Assembly: GCF_042433085.1 (NCBI RefSeq)
Contig: NZ_JBHLWA010000004.1
Coordinates: 62,001 to 126,000, forward strand
Direction of reading: 5' to 3'
Origin: Gallibacterium melopsittaci
GTDB taxonomy: Bacteria; Pseudomonadota; Gammaproteobacteria; Enterobacterales; Pasteurellaceae
Length of the DNA stretch: 64,000 nt
Numbering within the stretch: position 1 is the stretch's first letter; every line of letters starts with the position of its first letter. Below are positions 10,301 through 18,900 of this stretch, one piece after another. A program made the translations under genes and the position numbers. Under the pieces are notes generated by a model. It saw only the letters and a list, made by a program, of their open reading frames with translations, was not told the origin of the DNA and made no database searches.

Positions 10301-11733
10301 TTGTTCGAGACGGAAAAGTCGAAAATATTACGGTTAAAGTCCCTGTTGATGAGAACGGTAAACCTTATCTCAAAACATACAATGTCCAAGGACAGCAAGA
10401 GTACATTACCAATAGTGTATATAGTGCTATCCACAATATGAATGAACAAGGTATTAAATACTTCCATACCAATGATGGACAAACACCTGTAGATCAGGCT
10501 GAAAATACCGAGGATTCCAGTGCAAATGCGAAATATGCTACTGCAGTAGGTTATCAAGCATCCGTTGAAAAAGGTGCAGATAATGCAATTGCCTTTGGTC
10601 AAAATAGTACCGTATTAAAAGACTCCACTAATGCTTTAGCCATTGGTTCTGGCGGTACTGTAATTGGTGATAATGCGATTAGTATTGGTACTGGTCATAC
10701 TGTTGCTGGTGAAGCATCTGGTGCTATTGGTGACCCAACAGTAATTAATGCAAAATCAAGTTATTCTGTAGGTAATAACAATAGCATTGGTGATGCAGAA
10801 CAAATGAAAGAAATTGCTGATTTAATTAAGCAACGGAAAGAATTGAAGCGTCCAGATATACCAAAACCAGATGCAACAGATGAAGAGCTAAAAATTTATC
10901 AAGAGAAGTTAGCAAACTATCTCAAAGATAAAGAAACGCTTACTAACAAAATTATTACATTGACTGAACAAGTCACAACCGAAGATGTAATGGTTATGGG
11001 TAATAATGTAAAAGTTGGTGGTAATGCAAATGGTGCTGTTGCGGTTGGTAGCAAGATTAATATCGCTGAAAATGCTACTAATGCGGTAGCAATGGGTACT
11101 TCTGCAAATGTGAAAGCTGCTAATGGCGTTGCATTAGGGGCAAACACTATTGTTGATGCGAAGAATGGTGTCGCTATTGGTTATAATGCAAAAGTAACTG
11201 CTGAAAATAGCGTAGCACTTGGTGCCAACGCACAAGCAACGCAAACCCTTGAACAATTACAAAAAGCGACTCCTTGGGGAGATCCTGCGTACGTTCGTGG
11301 TTATGGTAAAGAGGTTGTGGGTGAAGTTTCTGTAGGTAGTGTGAATGCAGAAACAGGAGAACAAGAAGTTCGCCGTATCACCAATGTTGCGGCTGGTTCT
11401 GCACCAACTGATGCAGTGAATGTTAGTCAAATTCAAAATTTAGGTCGTGATTTTACTAAACAAATCAATAACCTAAATAATCGTGTGAATAATCTTTCTC
11501 GCGATATTGATGGCGTAGCTGCAACTGCAGGTGCAATGGCAAGTTTACCGCAAGCCTATATACCAGGTAAGAGTCTTGTCGCTGTTGGTGCTGGTGCACA
11601 TAAATCGCAACAAGCCATTGCGGTTGGTATCTCAAGAATTTCAGATAATGGCAAGATTATCTTGAAGTTAAATGCAGCACATAGTACTACTGGAGATTCA
11701 ACTGTAGGTGTGGGTGCTGGATTCCAGTTCTAA
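4279..11733 (+). CDS. Trimeric autotransporter adhesin, C-terminal frame with stalk, head and YadA-type membrane anchor
   Basis: This is the continuation of the giant adhesin. The first codons (4279-4305) overlap the upstream frame and are probably not a real start, because no ribosome binding site or signal peptide is present. Repeated units contain NTFLTTLRGF, KLNSAATVSDLQKLANSPLFF, PPAIQLGDTNNNPVQVKN and DAVNKSYVD connectors. Long stalk segments follow, with FYKASD- and TDAINGSQLY-type motifs. YadA-like head repeats (NAIAFGQNS, ALAIGSGG, NAISIGTGH) lie around 10580-10760. They are interrupted by a Lys/Glu-rich coiled coil at about 10800-10990 and then resume. The end has a coiled-coil neck (FTKQINNLNNRVNNLSRDI) and a four-strand YadA anchor ending in GVGAGFQF with a terminal Phe. 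Anchor trimerisation in the outer membrane is established for the family; the ligand is unknown. Confidence 0.92.
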   Translation: MILPQVGGGSSGTQNGSTDSDKPNSDENTFLTTLRGFNSSDATAGGGAEKLNSAATVSDLQKLANSPLFFSADNYATGTADTYIKRLLGERVAIKTAEFGWDGSTLGNYPGTIGANSYSGTNLAAVVRNGEIVLGFKDQPLFNTVAIGTTGSGNSITISKVTGTKPEGSSDNAPPAIQLGDTNNNPVQVKNIATPADANDAVNKSYVDGKLSDAAWTIGATVNSATGVTTPSTSVNKGDVVNFNNGTGTTAAVSVTTDSKDTFSVAFNVNEAKLKKDEKTGAIEIDITNGNPDTHSYATAQNVADMINNLGTTVSTSTFGLKAGDGNTVTNTLGNTVTVKGADSNISTKVVKKTGDMKSDELQIELNKTLNLGNDGSITTGATTVDNSGVAVGNNVKLGNTGLTITNGPSVTSTGIDAGSKTITNVAAGSLESSSTQAVNGAQIGNLATTLGLTLDTAKTGFTTPSFTAVTASADSGKTAAAPTSYKGAIDDLTKAVNKGLVFKGESASSAITKQLGETLEFSSDDSTDKAWKGSNIQVTSTTGGKVNINLKELSAISDENNADNSALTTGTVVKNYVESKLAASAQQYQGDNKESGKQTLVTIKRTPSDILGIKGGATGNLTDGNIGTVADAATGAITIKLAEKVNLGANGSLTIDGSVLDNTGLTATKVIVGGTGGVEITKVEGNQGSANVAPPAIQLGATGTPVQVKNIANPVDDNDAVNKKFLTDQIAASAQQYQGDNTIGGNGDDKNNLVTISRTPANPLGIKGGATDYSEENNLAVIADSKVGTLTLRLAKALKGLTSATYTKAATTSDPAVTTVVDGSGITITPNKGVGNTKPDTNKTVSLTKDGLNNGDNTIQNVKSVLDGKEVAGGSTEDSKTVPNATNPNTFLTTLRGFTTESNADKLNSGATVGDLQKLANSPLFFSADNYVNTENNTYVAKKLGERLSINAGSFNYNSKDVTAHSVGSTSYSNSNLAVVVNDGNLLIGFKDQPLFNTIAVGTTGTGNSVVIQKVDGKAPEGEKNTPPAIQLGDTNNNPVQVKNVATPADGNDAVNKSYADKLAAAATTKVTGDGASVVSSTKANDGSTTYNVHVDKVIQFTDTSGNALVEKGGKFYVANKDGQVPLTEEGKPDSKKEVAASDVRIKLVNPVTGAGAAAPVLGNVGAGSVTEDSTDAINGGQLYSIQKDVLGYTEETKNGKKTGNLVAPTFTAVTAGGTGTDPNTEAPTTFAGAINQLTTAANKGRVYAGDVLVKDSDDTDTGRKNEFTRQLGETLNIKGGVTDATKLSDDNIGVVSNGKDTLTVKLAKELTGLTSAEFTDADGNTSTVEGGQTTYTSKATTTADGATKQTTTTVGKDGITITSTTTPKEGSDNATKTTVSLTEDGLNNGGNAITGVKSAVEDMKVTAPDGTDDSEKNGDNLKNPTFAQRLEAAAKDDTAKGSAVNVEDLYNASQEASKAAAAAKTVVKGAGAAVVSKTTGAQDQDIYEVKVEQAVTYTDAQGNKLVKGADGEWYKEDDLKGKAYIPSADPTEKGTWMEVGEDGSLKTTTAPTKATPVSMKLVNADGTTTTATQLGNVASAIGGVTADKDGNNTFMDNLKKVGSKGDDAIDANSAVTTQDLKNLADTGFKLMTSGQGENPAQTVKMGDTINVVNGANTKVSAITSANGVHTYSINVDGLPMAFKDAEGNPLVKVGDKFYKASDIGTDGKLKTDAEPATPAAVTLLDKDGSVPADGQKLAGIQSSVKDVTVLNDPSKPGSGPKANATFADKLATAAADDKLKNAAVNVSDLNEVSKRAEKANKAAENAQATASKGFNVKVSADGGNSSTTFSGTDGDNIAPGESIEFVAGKNVTLDQSEGKIKISTNDQAIVNNTVLPVDYVVETKDDKGNVTAREKVYKGADGFFYKDAILAQNVDKDGNYIKDGETVSAQNSRVDMKNITTAVQNPDGTFTNATKLTNIADGLITENSTDAINGSQLYKLKAELGATEEITKNFHTVEMKEFTTTIVRDGKVENITVKVPVDENGKPYLKTYNVQGQQEYITNSVYSAIHNMNEQGIKYFHTNDGQTPVDQAENTEDSSANAKYATAVGYQASVEKGADNAIAFGQNSTVLKDSTNALAIGSGGTVIGDNAISIGTGHTVAGEASGAIGDPTVINAKSSYSVGNNNSIGDAEQMKEIADLIKQRKELKRPDIPKPDATDEELKIYQEKLANYLKDKETLTNKIITLTEQVTTEDVMVMGNNVKVGGNANGAVAVGSKINIAENATNAVAMGTSANVKAANGVALGANTIVDAKNGVAIGYNAKVTAENSVALGANAQATQTLEQLQKATPWGDPAYVRGYGKEVVGEVSVGSVNAETGEQEVRRITNVAAGSAPTDAVNVSQIQNLGRDFTKQINNLNNRVNNLSRDIDGVAATAGAMASLPQAYIPGKSLVAVGAGAHKSQQAIAVGISRISDNGKIILKLNAAHSTTGDSTVGVGAGFQF
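4296..4305 (+). repeat. Poly-G tract (10 G) inside the trimeric adhesin gene; candidate phase-variation switch
   Basis: Ten consecutive G follow GGT in a Gly codon run. Upstream coding uses frame 81 (0 mod 3); downstream coding uses frame 4279 (1 mod 3). Deleting one G, or adding two, joins the frames as TTTGGGGSSGTQNGS. A homologous junction without a tract occurs about 2.6 kb downstream (around 6890-6960), where GGSTEDSK leads into the same NTFLTTLRGF block. This shows that both frames belong to one protein. Mononucleotide G tracts of this length are known slipped-strand switches in Pasteurellaceae and Neisseria. Confidence 0.85.
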
Positions 11734-11738
11734 CTAAA

Positions 11739-11770
11739 TTTCCTCCCTTTGCTCAAGTAAAGGGAGGAAA
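11739..11770 (-). terminator. Perfect 12-bp inverted repeat between the adhesin gene and ttrR
   Basis: Arms TTTCCTCCCTTT (11739-11750) and AAAGGGAGGAAA (11759-11770) flank an 8-base loop. On the minus strand the stem is followed by TTTAGTT, so it could end ttrSR transcription. On the plus strand no T run follows. The direction is inferred. Confidence 0.5.
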
Positions 11771-11782
11771 TCCATACCAGCT

Positions 11783-11808
11783 GGGAGGGGTTACCCTCTC
11801 ATTTTTTA
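11783..11808 (+). terminator. Rho-independent terminator of the trimeric adhesin gene
   Basis: A short GC-rich stem, GGGAGGG paired with CCCTCTC around loop GTTA, is followed by ATTTTTTATT. It lies 50 bp after the adhesin stop codon and touches the convergent ttrR stop. Confidence 0.6.
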
Positions 11809-12390
11809 TTCTTGCAATAAATCCACTTTTCTTACTAAATCAGCTAAATTTTTTGCCTTCATTTTGTCCATAATATGTGAACGGTGGACTTCTACTGTGC
11901 GAACGGCAATATTCAATGTTTCGGCAATTTGTTTATTAATTTGTCCATCTAACACCAGAGTTAGCACTTCTTTCTCTTTTTCACTTAATTGTTGATAGCA
12001 TTGTTCAATTTGATACTGCAGATAACGTTTCTCACTGCGAGCAATGGCATTATCTAGTGCAATTTTTAATTGATCCAGTGCTACTGGTTTTTGTAAAAAA
12101 TCAACTGCACCTTCTTTTAATTCATTCACTGCCATTTGCACATCTGCAAAAGCAGTCATAATAATAACTTGTAGTAGGCTATTTTGTTGTTTCAATAGAC
12201 GATGAACTTGACGACCATCTAAGTGCGGCATTTTCATATCCAATAGGACCACACCAGGCTCAAAAGGATTAATTTGTTCCAGAAATAATCTACTATCCGA
12301 CCAGCTAATCACTTCATATCCTGCTTGTGTCAACATAAAGGTTGCTGCATCTAAAATTGTTGAATCATCATCCACCACATGAATTTTCAT
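11806..12390 (-). CDS. ttrR: Tetrathionate response regulator TtrR (FixJ/NarL-type)
   Basis: This is a 194-residue two-component response regulator. The N-terminal receiver domain has the acidic cluster DDD at residues 7-9, the phospho-acceptor Asp51 in VVLLDMKMP, and the conserved Lys in FLQKPVAL. The C-terminal LuxR-type helix-turn-helix (about 130-190) contains LSEKEKEVLTLV and IAVRTVEVHRSHI. I chose the ATG at 12390 because a GGAG site precedes it and the protein then begins MKIHVVDDD. An upstream in-frame start would run into ttrS. The ttrS stop and this ATG are separated by two bases (TAGCCATG), so the two genes are translationally coupled. It probably activates the divergent ttrBCA operon in response to tetrathionate, as in Salmonella. 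Confidence 0.88.
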   Translation of the reverse strand: MKIHVVDDDSTILDAATFMLTQAGYEVISWSDSRLFLEQINPFEPGVVLLDMKMPHLDGRQVHRLLKQQNSLLQVIIMTAFADVQMAVNELKEGAVDFLQKPVALDQLKIALDNAIARSEKRYLQYQIEQCYQQLSEKEKEVLTLVLDGQINKQIAETLNIAVRTVEVHRSHIMDKMKAKNLADLVRKVDLLQE

Positions 12391-12392
12391 GG

Positions 12393-14096
12393 CTATTTCT
12401 CCAATGGTAATTCCAACACAACGACTGCCCATTTTTTATCTTGGCGATTATGAAGCTGAATATCGCCAGACATTGAATGCATCAAACGTTGGCAGAGGGT
12501 TAGTCCTAAACCTAATCCCTCTTTTTTTCGACTTCTAAATGGTACAAATGGAAAAGCTAACTCTTCTTCTGAAAAGCCAATACCATTATCAATTAAAGTA
12601 ATCTGTAATTGTGTCTGTTGTTCAGTAACCTTAACAATTATTGTATCTGCTTGTGCCTGTAAAGCATTTAATAAACAGTTACAAATCACTTGTTCTAACA
12701 TTGTTTTTTTCATTTTAACTTGCCATTTTTGATGACAAATTAATTTAATTTCTGCCTGTGAAGTGTAATGTTTTTTTATAAAATCAATCGCTTTCTCTAA
12801 ATGTGGTTTTACTTCTAGTAATTGTATTTCTTCATCTTCTTTACCTTTCACCCAACCAGTTAGATTACGCATAATCTGCCGACTACGATCAATTTGCGTC
12901 TGAATTTTATCTAAAATTGCTAGTTCTGTTGTTGAGTCAGATCGTTGTTTTAGTTGATGTTTTAACCCTTCACTATACATACCAATCGCAGTCAATGGTT
13001 GGTTTATTTCATGAGCAATTCCAGCACTCATTTCGCCTAAAATACTTAAACGATCAGCTTTTATTAATTGTCGCTCATATAGTCGCATTTCGTGATGAGC
13101 TTGGGTCAATGCTTTACTTTTACGGTGTACTTGATAACTGATCCAAAGATAATTCAATAAAATAAATAACAATCCTGCCAATACTTGCCATTTATGCTGT
13201 GAAATCCAATAACGTACATCCGCCCATAAACTTTGTTGTTGAGGATGACGATATAGATTACGCAGAATGTTATCTGCTTGCTGATCAGAATAAGGGGGAT
13301 TCCATTGAGGTAATGTTTCTGGAATAACATCACTAAGTAGGATTGTCATTAATTTTTTCACTAAACTATCAGGTACTTGTGGCATTGCCGCTAATGACCA
13401 ATTTGGCAATAACATTGTACTAGACCAACAACCAATATCATTGGATTGTGCAGCAAGTATTCGAAAATCTTGCTGTTTAACCTTACCTTCCGCAGCTAAG
13501 TCCTCTAACATACAAACAGGTACTATCGCCCCATCCACTTTCCCTTGTTGTAGCCACAACACAGTATTGTCCGCAGGAAATCCGCTAAAACGGAAAAATA
13601 TGTCTTCCCCTTCTTCTAAACCAGCTCGGTACAAGACGTTATAGCCTAATAAAAAACCACCAAAAGCATTTTGTCCAACTGCAGCTAAAGTTTTTCCTTT
13701 TAAATCCGTTAATTGATGAAATGGACTATTTGCTTTTACTAAAATTGCACTACCAACCTTACCGCTATCTGAATGTTTTTGGCGTGGTGATTGTAAGGTA
13801 GCTAACCAACGTACTGTGCTGTCATTTAAATAGAAAAATTGCGATTGATTGGTTAAGACAAAATCAACATTTTTTGCCTTATCTTTGGAGAGTTCATCAA
13901 GTTGTAAAGGGATTAATTGAAAATGTTGTTGTGGAACTTGTTGATTTAACCAGTCAATCCAAGGTTGCCAATGTTGGAAAACATAACTTTCTCCTCGTTG
14001 TGCTAACACCCCCACTTTCCATGTTTGTGCCATCACATTGGGAATTGCCATTAAGAACATCAAGCAATAGCCACAAAGTATGCCTAACTTGCGCAA
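12393..14096 (-). CDS. ttrS: Tetrathionate sensor histidine kinase TtrS
   Basis: This is a 567-residue membrane sensor kinase. An N-terminal hydrophobic signal/anchor (about 3-23) is followed by a periplasmic PhnD-like substrate-binding domain (about 25-290, with VGQNAFGGFLLGYNVL), as in known TtrS. A transmembrane helix (WQVLAGLLFILLNYLWISY, about 310-330) precedes the kinase core. The phospho-acceptor His is in GEMSAGIAHEINQPLTAIG, the N box is NCLLNALQA, and the G boxes are DNGIGFSEEE and GLGLGLTLC. It probably binds tetrathionate in the periplasm and phosphorylates TtrR, encoded directly downstream. The start at 14096 gives a clean signal sequence. It is divergent from ttrBCA across a 132-bp control region. 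Confidence 0.87.
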   Translation of the reverse strand: MRKLGILCGYCLMFLMAIPNVMAQTWKVGVLAQRGESYVFQHWQPWIDWLNQQVPQQHFQLIPLQLDELSKDKAKNVDFVLTNQSQFFYLNDSTVRWLATLQSPRQKHSDSGKVGSAILVKANSPFHQLTDLKGKTLAAVGQNAFGGFLLGYNVLYRAGLEEGEDIFFRFSGFPADNTVLWLQQGKVDGAIVPVCMLEDLAAEGKVKQQDFRILAAQSNDIGCWSSTMLLPNWSLAAMPQVPDSLVKKLMTILLSDVIPETLPQWNPPYSDQQADNILRNLYRHPQQQSLWADVRYWISQHKWQVLAGLLFILLNYLWISYQVHRKSKALTQAHHEMRLYERQLIKADRLSILGEMSAGIAHEINQPLTAIGMYSEGLKHQLKQRSDSTTELAILDKIQTQIDRSRQIMRNLTGWVKGKEDEEIQLLEVKPHLEKAIDFIKKHYTSQAEIKLICHQKWQVKMKKTMLEQVICNCLLNALQAQADTIIVKVTEQQTQLQITLIDNGIGFSEEELAFPFVPFRSRKKEGLGLGLTLCQRLMHSMSGDIQLHNRQDKKWAVVVLELPLEK

Positions 14097-14113
14097 AATT
14101 CCCTCCTATTTCT

Positions 14114-14127
14114 TTGACTCAGATCAA
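14114..14127 (+). promoter_or_regulatory. Candidate FNR-binding site upstream of ttrBCA
   Basis: TTGACTCAGATCAA matches the FNR consensus TTGAT-N4-ATCAA at 9 of 10 positions. It lies about 100 bp upstream of the ttrB start codon. Salmonella ttr genes need anaerobiosis and FNR, so the site makes biological sense. The divergent ttrS promoter could also be affected. Confidence 0.6.
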
Positions 14128-14134
14128 TACCCAT

Positions 14135-14161
14135 ACTATTTATGTGGTAAACCACAATAGT
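14135..14161. promoter_or_regulatory. Inverted repeat in the ttrS-ttrB intergenic region; candidate TtrR operator
   Basis: The perfect palindrome TGTGGT-AA-ACCACA (14143-14156) is nested inside outer arms ACTAT (14135-14139) and ATAGT (14157-14161). It lies between the FNR-like site and ttrB, where an activator near the -35 element would bind. Assignment to TtrR is inference from position only. Confidence 0.45.
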
Positions 14162-14228
14162 TACCAAATTTTAGTTAAATAACAATACGCTAGAACAATA
14201 ACATAAAACGATGATTGTGGGGAACATT

Positions 14229-14960
14229 ATGGATAGTTGTAAACGAACAACACTCAAAACACTCACTGCACTGACTTTTGGTGCAAGTTTAGTACCACTG
14301 CAAAGTGTTGCTTTTCAGCCACCAAGACGAGGTGGCGATCAAAAACATCGCTATGCAATGATTATTGATTTACGCCGTTGTATTGGTTGTCAATCTTGTA
14401 CCGTAAGTTGCAACATTGAGAACCAAACACCGATTGGTGAATTTCGCACTACTGTACGTCAATATGAAATTACGGATGGCAAGCAAACGGTAAATAATGT
14501 TTTATTACCTCGTTTGTGCAACCATTGTGATAATCCACCTTGTGTGCCAGTTTGCCCTGTTCAGGCAACTTATCAACAAAAAGATGGCATTGTCGTCATT
14601 GATAACGAACGCTGTGTTGGTTGTGCTTATTGTGTACAAGCGTGTCCTTATGATGCACGTTTCATTAATGAAGAAACTAAAACAGCAGATAAATGTACAT
14701 TCTGTTCACATCGTTTAGAAGTAGGTCTATTACCAGCTTGTGTTGAAAGCTGCGTTGGTGGAGCAAGAATTATTGGTGATCTCGCCGACCCAAACAGTCA
14801 AATCAGAAAACTATTTGATAGTCATGTCAATGAACTCAAAGTATTAAAACCTGAGGCAGGTACTCAACCACACGTCTTCTACTTGGGTTTAGATGAAGCC
14901 TTTGTCAGTCGTGTTAACGGCCAACCTATGCTTTGGCAAGGAATGGAGGAAAAATTATGA
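14229..14960 (+). CDS. ttrB: Tetrathionate reductase iron-sulfur subunit TtrB
   Basis: This is a 243-residue periplasmic electron-transfer subunit carrying four [4Fe-4S] clusters. Cys motifs in order are CIGCQSCTVSC, CDNPPCVPVCP, CVGCAYCVQACP and CTFCSH...CVESC. The start at 14229 is chosen because GGGGA lies five bases upstream; an ATG at 14211 has no such site. The N-terminus MDSCKRTTLKTL...ASLVPL is a Tat-type signal with Lys-Arg in place of Arg-Arg, the same exception known for Salmonella TtrB. The gene overlaps ttrC by ATGA. It should pass electrons from TtrC to TtrA. Confidence 0.92.
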   Translation: MDSCKRTTLKTLTALTFGASLVPLQSVAFQPPRRGGDQKHRYAMIIDLRRCIGCQSCTVSCNIENQTPIGEFRTTVRQYEITDGKQTVNNVLLPRLCNHCDNPPCVPVCPVQATYQQKDGIVVIDNERCVGCAYCVQACPYDARFINEETKTADKCTFCSHRLEVGLLPACVESCVGGARIIGDLADPNSQIRKLFDSHVNELKVLKPEAGTQPHVFYLGLDEAFVSRVNGQPMLWQGMEEKL

Positions 14961-15994
14961 TCCGTGAAGTTTTAGTTGAACCGCAAGCTATTGCTTGGTT
15001 ACCTTGGGCTGTTAGTTATTTCTTTTTTATCGGCATTGCATTATGTGCCATTTTAACAGCAATTTGCCTACATTTTTTTGTTAAGCCTTATAACATTCGA
15101 GCTGAATTAATCGCTTTATTGGTTGCATTAAGTTTTGCCATTGTGGCACCAATTGCATTAACTGCAGATCTCCACCAGCCTGGCCGAGTTTGGCATTTCT
15201 ATGCTTATCTTGCAAATTGGTCTTGGATGGCTTGGGGTTCAATTTTCTTACCAATTTTTCTGCTAAGTTTGATTGGGTATGTACTCTTCTTAGTACGCCA
15301 ACTTCCTGAACGAGCAACTCAAACATGGCTTTCTTGGATCTATCTTGGTAACGTAAATAACGTCGTATGGTGTCAAATTTTCCGTGTATTAACCATTATC
15401 AGCAGTATTTTGATCCTCCTTTATACCTCAATGGAAGTCTATAATGTTGCAGCTCGTCCTTTATGGAATCAACCTTGGTTAATCCCTTTAATTATTTTTA
15501 GTGCATTACCAAGTGCTTTAATGTTAATCCATTTCGCTATTCGTCTTGCAACTGGTGAAACAACATCTATCTTAATGAAGCCTTTAATGTTAGTTAGCCT
15601 AGTTTTATTAGCGGCAACGGTGTTTGCCATCGACTTCCACTCAAGTGCAACACATTATGATTTATCGCTTCTCTGGCAACATCGTCCTACTGTCAACATC
15701 ACATTAGTTATTTGGGTTATCACATTAATACTTGCACTAATTAGTGGGCGTAATTTGATAATACAGCTATGTTTATTGATTGCCTCTCTTATTCTTACCG
15801 CTATGGTACGTTGGGTATTGCTACTTGAGGTACAAACCGTAGCGAAATATAACGCTTTAATAAATCCATACCATTTTAGTTGGGGCGTTGATGGCGCACT
15901 AGGTATGTTATCTGTCTTTGGTTTATGGGTCGCTGTGAGTGTGATCTTATGGCAAATTTTCACTTTTATTAATAAGGAGTACCATCATGGATAA
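14957..15994 (+). CDS. ttrC: Tetrathionate reductase membrane subunit TtrC (NrfD family)
   Basis: This 345-residue integral membrane protein has about nine hydrophobic segments and belongs to the NrfD/PsrC-type quinol dehydrogenase family. It anchors the reductase and oxidises menaquinol, feeding TtrB. I take the ATG at 14957, which overlaps the ttrB stop (ATGA) and follows GGAGGA. A start 24 bases further upstream would lie inside ttrB without a ribosome binding site. The motif ALTADLHQPGRVW (transmembrane loop, about residues 70-80) resembles the conserved D-GRP/PGR loop of NrfD proteins. The 3' end overlaps ttrA by eight bases, so ttrBCA is a tightly coupled operon. Confidence 0.9.
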   Translation: MIREVLVEPQAIAWLPWAVSYFFFIGIALCAILTAICLHFFVKPYNIRAELIALLVALSFAIVAPIALTADLHQPGRVWHFYAYLANWSWMAWGSIFLPIFLLSLIGYVLFLVRQLPERATQTWLSWIYLGNVNNVVWCQIFRVLTIISSILILLYTSMEVYNVAARPLWNQPWLIPLIIFSALPSALMLIHFAIRLATGETTSILMKPLMLVSLVLLAATVFAIDFHSSATHYDLSLLWQHRPTVNITLVIWVITLILALISGRNLIIQLCLLIASLILTAMVRWVLLLEVQTVAKYNALINPYHFSWGVDGALGMLSVFGLWVAVSVILWQIFTFINKEYHHG

Positions 15995-18900
15995 TAAACG
16001 TCGTAATTTAATTAAAGGTGGTTTAGTCGTTGGTGGTGCTGCAACCTTTGCCGCTGGTTATTCACCAAAAGTGAAAGAGATTGCCCATGGTGTGTTTAAT
16101 GGCACCTCTGGCGAAAAAACACAACATCACTTACATGGTAATTCTCTTGCACCTGAATATCAGATAGCACAAGGGAAAGTGATCCCTAATTCAGAACAAA
16201 TTGTTTGCAATACACAATGTATGGGATGCTGGACACTATGTGGTTTACGTGCAAGAGTCGATCTTAAACAAAATCGAGTCATTCGTATTAGTGGTAACCC
16301 TTATCATCCGCTTTCTGCTGATGAATACCTTAGTTATAACAGTTCGTTACAACAAGCAGAACTTAGTGTTGCAGGAGAATCTGGTTTAGAAAATCGTTCT
16401 ACTGCTTGTGCACGTGGTGCCGCATTTATGGAAGGTGTTAATAGTCCTTATCGCCTTACCCAACCATTAAAACGTGTTGGAAAACGTGGGGAAGGGAAAT
16501 GGAAAACCATCAGTTTTGAACAACTTATTGAGGAAGTCGTAAATGGTGGAGACCTCTTTGGTGAAGGTCATGTTGATGGATTAAAAGCCATTCGTGATTT
16601 ATCTACTCCAGTTGATAAAGAAAATCCTGACTTTGGTCCAAAAGCTAATCAATTATTTGTTACTTTTGCTGGTCCAGAAGGTCGTCAACCATTACTGCAA
16701 CGTTTTGCAAATGGTAGCTTTGGTACTATTAATTTCGCCTCTCATGGTTCTTATTGTGGTCTTTCATATCGTGCTGGATCTGGTGCAGTAATGAACGACC
16801 TTAATAACAATGCTCATGCAAAACCAGACTGGGATAATTGTGAATTTATCTTATTTATGGGAACATCACCTGCCCAATCAGGTAATCCATTTAAACGACA
16901 AGCACGTCAACTTGCGAAAAAACGTGCTGAGTCAGATTTTGATTATGTTGTCGTTTCCCCACGTTTAGAGTTAACTTCAACTCATGCGACACAAAATAAT
17001 CGTTGGGTGCCTGTTTTACCAGGTGGTGACCTCGCTTTATCACTGGCTATGTTACGTTGGATTATTGAAAACGAACGTTATAACGCTGATTATCTTGCTT
17101 TACCAAGCCAATTTGCCATGGAACAAGCTGGTGCAGCAAGTTACTGCAATGCTACTCATTTGATTATTAGTGATGAGAAACACCCTCGTTTTGGGCAACC
17201 ATTGGTTGAGCAAGATCTGTTTGATATTGCACCAAATCCAGATGATAAGGTCGTGGAAAATTACAATATCGTCAAAAATGTAGAAGATAATCAATTTGTT
17301 GCAGCAAAATCTTCTACAAAAGCCCAATTATGGGTAGATGAAACGATTACCTTAAAAGATGGTTCTACTGTTGCAGTTAAATCAGCGTTAACCTTACTAA
17401 AAGAATCTTGTTTAGAACATACCTTAGAAGAGTATGCGACTTTATCTGGTGTACCAGTCAATACCATTACTGCACTCGCTGACAAATTTACTTCTCATGG
17501 CCATAAAGCAGCAGCAATTACACATGGTGGCACTATGCAAAGTAATGGTTTCTATACCGCATGGGCTATCCTTTTGTTGAATGTTATGATCGGGAATATG
17601 AATAAGAAAGGCGGTATGAGTGTTGGTGGAGGCAAATTCAAAGATTTTGCACCTGGTCCTCGTTATAACCTTGCTTCTTTCCCAAATATGGTAAAACCAA
17701 AAGGAACTAACCTCGCTCGTAGTAAAAAAGCGTATGAAAACTCTAGCGAGTTTAAACGCCGTGCTGCACAAGGATCTCCTTATCCTGCACGCGCTGCATG
17801 GTATCCATTTGTTGGCGGTCAAATGTCAGAAATGATTACATCTGCTTTGCAGGGCTATCCGTATTCTTTAAAAGCGTGGATCAGCCATATGACCAATCCA
17901 TTATATGGTATGACTGGTATCCACCATATCACAGAGGAAAAATTACGCGATCCTAAAGTGTTGCCACTCTTTATTGCAATCGATGCTTTTATGAATGAAA
18001 CCACCGCATTAGCGGATTATATCGTGCCAGATACCCATAACTTTGAAAGTTGGGGATTTAGTACGCCTTGGGCAGGTGTTCCAACCAAAACTACAACTGC
18101 TCGTTGGCCAATTATACAATCCGCTAATGCTAAAAATGCTCAAGGTGAAACTATTTGTATGGAAACATTCATTATTCATATTGCTAAAGCAATGGGCTTA
18201 CCAGGCTTTGGTGAAAATGCGATTAGTGATAACCAACAGCAAACTTATCCTTTAAATTGTAGTGAAGATTATTTCTTGCGGGCTGCTGCAAATGTTGCTT
18301 TTGATGGTAAACAGCCAGTAAATGATGCGACTCAAGAAGATCGCTTACTTTCTGGAGTAGAACGTATTATGCCGTTACTTAGCAAAACATTAAAAGAAGA
18401 AGAGGTCTTAAAAGCAGCCACTATCTTCTGTAAGGGAGGACGTTTTGCACCATACAATAGTGGCTGGGAAGATGACAATATGACAGGGAAATGGAAAGAG
18501 TGTTTGCAAATTTGGAATCCTACAGTAGCAAAAGCTCGCCATCATCATGATGGTAAACATTACCACGGTTGTCCAAAATATTTTGCACCACAATTTGCGG
18601 ATAATAGTACAGTTGAAAGCCGTTATCCGAAAAAAGAGTGGCCATTTGAATTAATTTCTTTTAAATCTAATTTAATGAGTAGTATTACTGCACCATTACT
18701 ACGTTTACATAGTATTAAACCAAGCGGTATTGTGGCAATGAATAGTCAAGATGCAACGAAATTTGGTTTTGCACATGGCGACTTAGTTGAATTAGCTACA
18801 CCTGGTGGTAAAGCAAATGTACAAGTAATGGTACTTGATGGCGTCATACCAGGTACGATTGCAATCGAGCATGGCTATGGTCATAAACAATTAGGTGCGA

